NCBI GenBank assembly: GCA_002421585.1
Contig: DIKD01000118.1
Location: forward strand, 1 to 5,442
Source: Dehalococcoidia bacterium UBA5627
GTDB lineage: Bacteria > Chloroflexota > Dehalococcoidia > Dehalococcoidales > UBA5627
DNA length: 5,442 bases
Direction of reading: 5' to 3'
Under the pieces are notes generated by a model, which ran no database searches, had not been told where the DNA came from, and saw only the letters and a program-made list of their open reading frames with translations. The position numbers and the translations under genes are program-made. Every line of letters starts with the position of its first letter. Position 1 is the stretch's first letter. Below, one piece after another: positions 4,418 to 5,442 of this stretch.

Positions 4418-5442
4418 TTACCAGAGGTCTTCGATATCTTTTTGAGCCTGCTCGGTATCGTTTACCGTATCCGAAAAACCCTTGTATGATTCGGCGCTGC
4501 CGTATTCACGCGGCTGGAAAGCCACCGGCATAGGAACGGCGTGTCCGAAAATCAGCGCCTGCTGTTTGGCGGAAAGCTTTGCCAAAACCGATTTCAATTC
4601 GCTTTTACCCGATACCCCCGATAAAACACTGTCCATATCGCGTTCGTTATCCAGAAGGCAGGTAATTTTTGTACCCATCTGCGACATAATTTCTTCATCG
4701 ATGCCGCTGGGGCGCTGGTCGATAACCAGCAGGGTAACATTATACTTACGCATTTCGCGGGCAATCGTTCCGAAAATGGTCTTTTCGGCAATATCGTGAT
4801 TTAAAAACTTATGGGCTTCCTCGATTGTGATTACCAGCGGAACAGGGGGTTCGCCGGCACCGCTCATCGCTTTTTCCGTCTTATCACGATACTGGGAATA
4901 GATACGACGCGTTAGTAAATTGGCAACCAGTATATAGGCGGTTATATCCGTATAACGCCCGAATTCCAAAACTACATTTATGCCGCGGTTGAGATATTCA
5001 ATAGTATGATTTACCGCTTTCTGTTCGGTATGCTCTTTAATAAAGGGCAGTCTTTTTATGGCGTTAAGTCCTCTTTGCAGATTCTGGAAGGTGCTCTCGT
5101 GGATGTTTAGTCGGTTTAATAATTCTTTGGTTTCCTCCGAATCATCCAGCTCGGTTGTTCGCCGGAACCATTCGTTTCCGAATTTGCGTCTCATCTGGTA
5201 GATGGCTTCAATTGCCGGGTCGGTCAGATTCAAGGTCTGCCTAAGCAGTGACATATCTTCCGGCTCGATTTCATTATAGCCGATTTTAACAACATAATCG
5301 GTACTGACGCCGCGATTGCGCGAGTTTTCTTCATCCAAAGTGAAAACAGCCACTTTAGAAGGGAACAACTGCTTTAATGCCTTAACGCTGTGCCCTTTCT
5401 CGCTGTGTCCTGCCCATCCGTATTCGCTGTGCATATCGAAAA
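4418..5442 (-). CDS. HerA/DUF87-type P-loop ATPase, 5' end beyond the window
   Basis: The frame is open to the window edge, and two further codons (Phe, Asp) precede the ATG at 5434. The visible part therefore opens F-D-M-H-S-E-Y-G, the conserved 'D-x-H-x-E-Y' strand that follows Walker A by some 30 residues in HerA/DUF87 ATPases. The ATG at 5434 is thus internal, and Walker A lies outside the window. Numbering from that Met, other motifs are the LEFGRY strand (156-161), Walker B V-P-L-V-I-T-I-E-E-A-H-K-F (198-210, with the E-E-A-H signature) and the sensor-like D-Q-R-P-S-G-I-D (239-246), then S-Q-M-G-T-K-I. HerA proteins are hexameric DNA translocases, in archaea and some bacteria working with NurA nuclease in end resection; other DUF87 members have unknown or defence roles. 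The visible neighbour is a patatin gene, with no NurA seen. The C-terminal tail is acidic (DIEDLW). Confidence 0.9.
   Translation of the reverse strand, partial: FDMHSEYGWAGHSEKGHSVKALKQLFPSKVAVFTLDEENSRNRGVSTDYVVKIGYNEIEPEDMSLLRQTLNLTDPAIEAIYQMRRKFGNEWFRRTTELDDSEETKELLNRLNIHESTFQNLQRGLNAIKRLPFIKEHTEQKAVNHTIEYLNRGINVVLEFGRYTDITAYILVANLLTRRIYSQYRDKTEKAMSGAGEPPVPLVITIEEAHKFLNHDIAEKTIFGTIAREMRKYNVTLLVIDQRPSGIDEEIMSQMGTKITCLLDNERDMDSVLSGVSGKSELKSVLAKLSAKQQALIFGHAVPMPVAFQPREYGSAESYKGFSDTVNDTEQAQKDIEDLW

Overview
The window looks like chromosomal DNA of a moderate-GC bacterium. Every gene I can support lies on the minus strand, so the reading below runs from high to low coordinates. Taxonomy is a guess. 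The HerA-type ATPase, patatin and HicB genes would fit Chloroflexota (Dehalococcoidia-like) or Clostridia. The membrane protein/XRE/lipoprotein operon looks Clostridia-like to me from memory. No marker in the window settles this.

Region 5442-3568: a partial HerA/DUF87-type P-loop ATPase, whose N-terminus with the Walker A motif lies beyond the window edge. It is followed after 16 bp by a complete patatin-like serine hydrolase (dyad Ser41/Asp157). The two are probably co-transcribed.

Region 3567-1155: an intergenic stretch carries a textbook sigma70-type promoter (TTGACA, 17 bp, TATACT). A long inverted repeat flanks its -10 box. The promoter drives a tightly packed three-gene operon: an eight-helix membrane protein with a DUF2975-like C-terminal end, a 75-aa YozG-like XRE regulator, and a secreted lipoprotein whose start overlaps the regulator's stop. 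The regulator is the obvious candidate to bind the inverted repeat and autoregulate the operon. This is the most system-like part of the window.

Region 1148-698: a tRNA-Ala(UGC) gene with its own extended -10 promoter and an encoded CCA, then an intact hicB antitoxin gene. The hicA toxin gene that should follow survives only as its start. A good Shine-Dalgarno, a GTG overlapping the hicB stop, and nine consensus-like codons are followed by a TAA. The antitoxin is therefore an orphan beside a decayed toxin gene.

Region 697-1: AT-rich DNA without genes. It holds several palindromes, including a 13-bp-stem hairpin followed by five T on the minus strand (terminator-like). At the left edge is a 102-bp element bounded by near-perfect 20/21-bp inverted repeats, resembling a MITE or a gutted insertion sequence. 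The whole left part reads as a decaying accessory patch next to a tRNA gene.
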